DNA of 5,930 bases. It comes from Collinsella sp. GTDB lineage: Bacteria; Actinomycetota; Coriobacteriia; Coriobacteriales; Coriobacteriaceae. Positions 4,701-5,930 of this stretch are shown one piece after another. The stretch's first letter is position 1. Every line of letters begins with the position of its first letter. Both the position numbers and the translations under genes were made by a program. The notes beneath the pieces were generated by a model, which had not been told where the DNA came from, made no database searches, and saw only the letters and a list, made by a program, of their open reading frames with translations. The DNA lies in NCBI GenBank assembly GCA_014871545.1, contig WGSR01000104.1:1-5930 (forward strand). The letters run 5' to 3'.

Positions 4701-5816
4701 ATGAAGATGCTCGATTACGTTCAGCTTGCCCATGTGCGTATGGGGGAGAACCTCGAGCGTTCGTCTGAGCTGGTAGCGCAGCTCGTTGATATTTTCCAGT
4801 CCGGTTCTTTTGACGCGCTGCGCATCGTTGCTTCGGGTTCGTCGCGCCATGCCGCCGATTGCGCCCGCGATTACCTGCAAGATGCCCTGCAAATGCAGGT
4901 GTCCGTTGTGACGCCCGAGGCCTTCGTTGATTTTGAACACACCTATCCGCAGCATGCGCTCAACATTGCCGTTTCGCAGAGTGGCTATTCGACCAATACG
5001 ATTGCGGCGCTCGATTACATGCGCGCACACGATATGGCTGCAGTTGCGCTCACGGCAAACGTCGAGGCACCCATCAAGGAACACGCTGACATCGTTCTTG
5101 ACTACGGTGTGGGCGTCGAGTCGGTGGACTTTGTGACTCTGGGCGTCGAGGTGCTCGTTGAGTACCTGGTGCTCTTTGGTATTTACGGCGGTCAGGCGCG
5201 CGGAACGATTGACGCCAAGGGCGTTGCCCAGCGTCTTGACGACCTGCGCGAGGCCATCCAGGCCAATGCCGTGATGTGCAAGTCCGCCGAGGCATATGTC
5301 CAAGACCACATGCTCGAGCTTTCTGAGCACACGCCCGCCATGGTCGTCGGCAACGGCCCCAACTATGGCGTTGCCGAAGAGGCGGCCCTCAAGCTGAGCG
5401 AGACCATCAAGATTCCTGCCATGCATCACGAAGGCGAGGAGTTCGTCCACGGTCCCGAGATGCAGATCGTTCCGGGCTATCTGGTGTTTATTGTCGACGA
5501 TCCGCAGGGGTCGGAGCGTCTTGCGAATATCGCTGATGCGCTATCGAACGTTACGACAAAAACGGTGCTGCTCACGGCCCATCCCAAGGGTAGGGCTCAC
5601 GAGGTTGCGGTGCCTCAGGTGGCTCCGCTGCTCAGCGCAATTCCCAATTTGGTGTTCTTCCAGACGATTGCGGCAATGATCGCCGAGCGTCTGAAGTCAT
5701 GGGACGTGCACCCGTATCTCGATGCCGTCTCCAAGCAAATGGAGGTCAAGGCAGAGGGCTACGAAGAATCAGTCAATGCGCTTAAGGCCAAAGCGGCCGA
5801 GTGTTACGGAATGTAA
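4701..5816 (+). CDS. Double-SIS-domain sugar-phosphate isomerase/deglycase (GlmS-isomerase/FrlB-like)
   Basis: This 371-aa cytosolic protein has two sugar-isomerase (SIS) domains, about residues 25-165 and 195-335. It resembles the isomerase half of GlmS without the N-terminal glutaminase domain. Domain 1 has the phosphosugar-binding SGSSRHAAD (45-53) and SQSGYSTNT (92-100). Domain 2 has EEAALKLSE (226-234), whose Glu227 aligns by eye with the catalytic Glu of GlmS 'EGALKLKE', and FVHGPE (248-253), whose His250 aligns with the ring-opening His of 'KHGP'. The C-terminal tail (WDVHPYLDAVSKQMEVKAEG) replaces the GlmS 'DQPRNLAKSVTVE' ending. Relatives without glutaminase act as amino-sugar-6-phosphate deaminase/isomerases (AgaS-type) or as deglycases of fructoselysine- or glucoselysine-6-phosphate (FrlB, GfrF). 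The start is ATG 4701 behind AGGTGA (4691-4696); an ATG at 4707 is an alternative. Fold is secure, substrate open. Confidence 0.9.
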   Translation: MKMLDYVQLAHVRMGENLERSSELVAQLVDIFQSGSFDALRIVASGSSRHAADCARDYLQDALQMQVSVVTPEAFVDFEHTYPQHALNIAVSQSGYSTNTIAALDYMRAHDMAAVALTANVEAPIKEHADIVLDYGVGVESVDFVTLGVEVLVEYLVLFGIYGGQARGTIDAKGVAQRLDDLREAIQANAVMCKSAEAYVQDHMLELSEHTPAMVVGNGPNYGVAEEAALKLSETIKIPAMHHEGEEFVHGPEMQIVPGYLVFIVDDPQGSERLANIADALSNVTTKTVLLTAHPKGRAHEVAVPQVAPLLSAIPNLVFFQTIAAMIAERLKSWDVHPYLDAVSKQMEVKAEGYEESVNALKAKAAECYGM

Positions 5817-5875
5817 GCGGGTTTGATGCCCGTTGGCATGGGGGATGTGAAGACAACCCCAGAAAGGAGAGACAA

Positions 5876-5930
5876 ATGAAGGAAACCGAGAAGATCGAGA
5901 TCATGCATTTCGACCAGGAGGGCTATCTCG
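5876..5930 (+). CDS. Start of the next operon gene, possibly a second SIS-domain protein (partial)
   Basis: Only 18 codons are present (MKETEKIEIMHFDQEGYL) before the window ends. A strong ribosome site AAAGGAG (5863-5869) lies 6 nt before the ATG. The 59-bp gap after the SIS gene contains small hairpins (ATGCC 5826-5830 with GGCAT 5835-5839) but no T tract, so the two genes are probably co-transcribed. The 'mhFDqEgYL' segment resembles the first residues of SIS-family sugar isomerases ('FDEE.YL'), which would make a tandem SIS pair like the GfrE/GfrF arrangement. That reading rests on very few residues and is a guess; the existence of the gene is well supported. Confidence 0.7.
   Translation, partial: MKETEKIEIMHFDQEGYL

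Noticed and set aside
4686..5450. Minus-strand open frame (254 codons) opposite the SIS gene
   Set aside because: The + strand has clear SIS motifs across the region; the antisense translation has no recognisable motifs and no convincing ribosome site.
4701..5816. Truncated GlmS that lost its glutaminase domain by mutation
   Set aside because: The gene has its own ribosome site, start and control region. The upstream bases show no remnant of an N-terminal Cys-type glutaminase domain, and the motifs have diverged toward stand-alone SIS enzymes.
5817..5875. Terminator between the SIS gene and the next gene
   Set aside because: The small hairpins (for example ATGCC/GGCAT) lack a following T tract, and a strong ribosome site follows shortly, so an intercistronic spacer is more likely.

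Overview
The window looks like a chromosomal segment of a high-GC Gram-positive gut bacterium, most likely a member of the Coriobacteriia and probably Collinsella. That placement is inferred from base composition, codon use, protein flavour and the style of the intergenic repeat. I could not run a search to confirm it. There are six complete genes, the start of a seventh at the right edge and possibly the tail of another at the left edge.

Left part (1-1300): a possible 3' end of a + strand gene converges on murB (minus strand), the cell-wall enzyme UDP-N-acetylenolpyruvoylglucosamine reductase. A strong hairpin that can terminate in both directions lies between them. Upstream of murB is a 66-bp element with perfect 23-bp inverted arms. 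It resembles a REP/MITE-type repeat and sits between murB and the divergently transcribed LacI-family regulator.

Middle part (1298-4507): a LacI/PurR-type repressor gene is followed by a 188-bp spacer. Then comes a probable three-gene unit: an unrecognised 162-aa cytosolic protein and two GntR-family (HutC/UTRA) regulators that overlap by 16 bp. Two adjacent sugar-phosphate-sensing regulators of the same subfamily are unusual.

Right part (4508-5930): a 193-bp control region with several candidate operators precedes a gene for a double-SIS-domain sugar-phosphate isomerase/deglycase. That protein resembles the isomerase half of GlmS and the FrlB/GfrF/AgaS group. A second gene starts 59 bp downstream, probably in the same operon, and its first residues also look like the start of a SIS-family protein. 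The operators include a match to the HutC-type core GT-N-TA-N-AC and an 8-3-8 inverted repeat resembling NagR/DasR-type sites.

Overall the right half looks like the regulatory head of an amino-sugar or Amadori-product (fructosamine-type) utilisation operon. The two GntR proteins probably sense the phosphorylated sugar and control the SIS genes. The substrate cannot be determined from this window.
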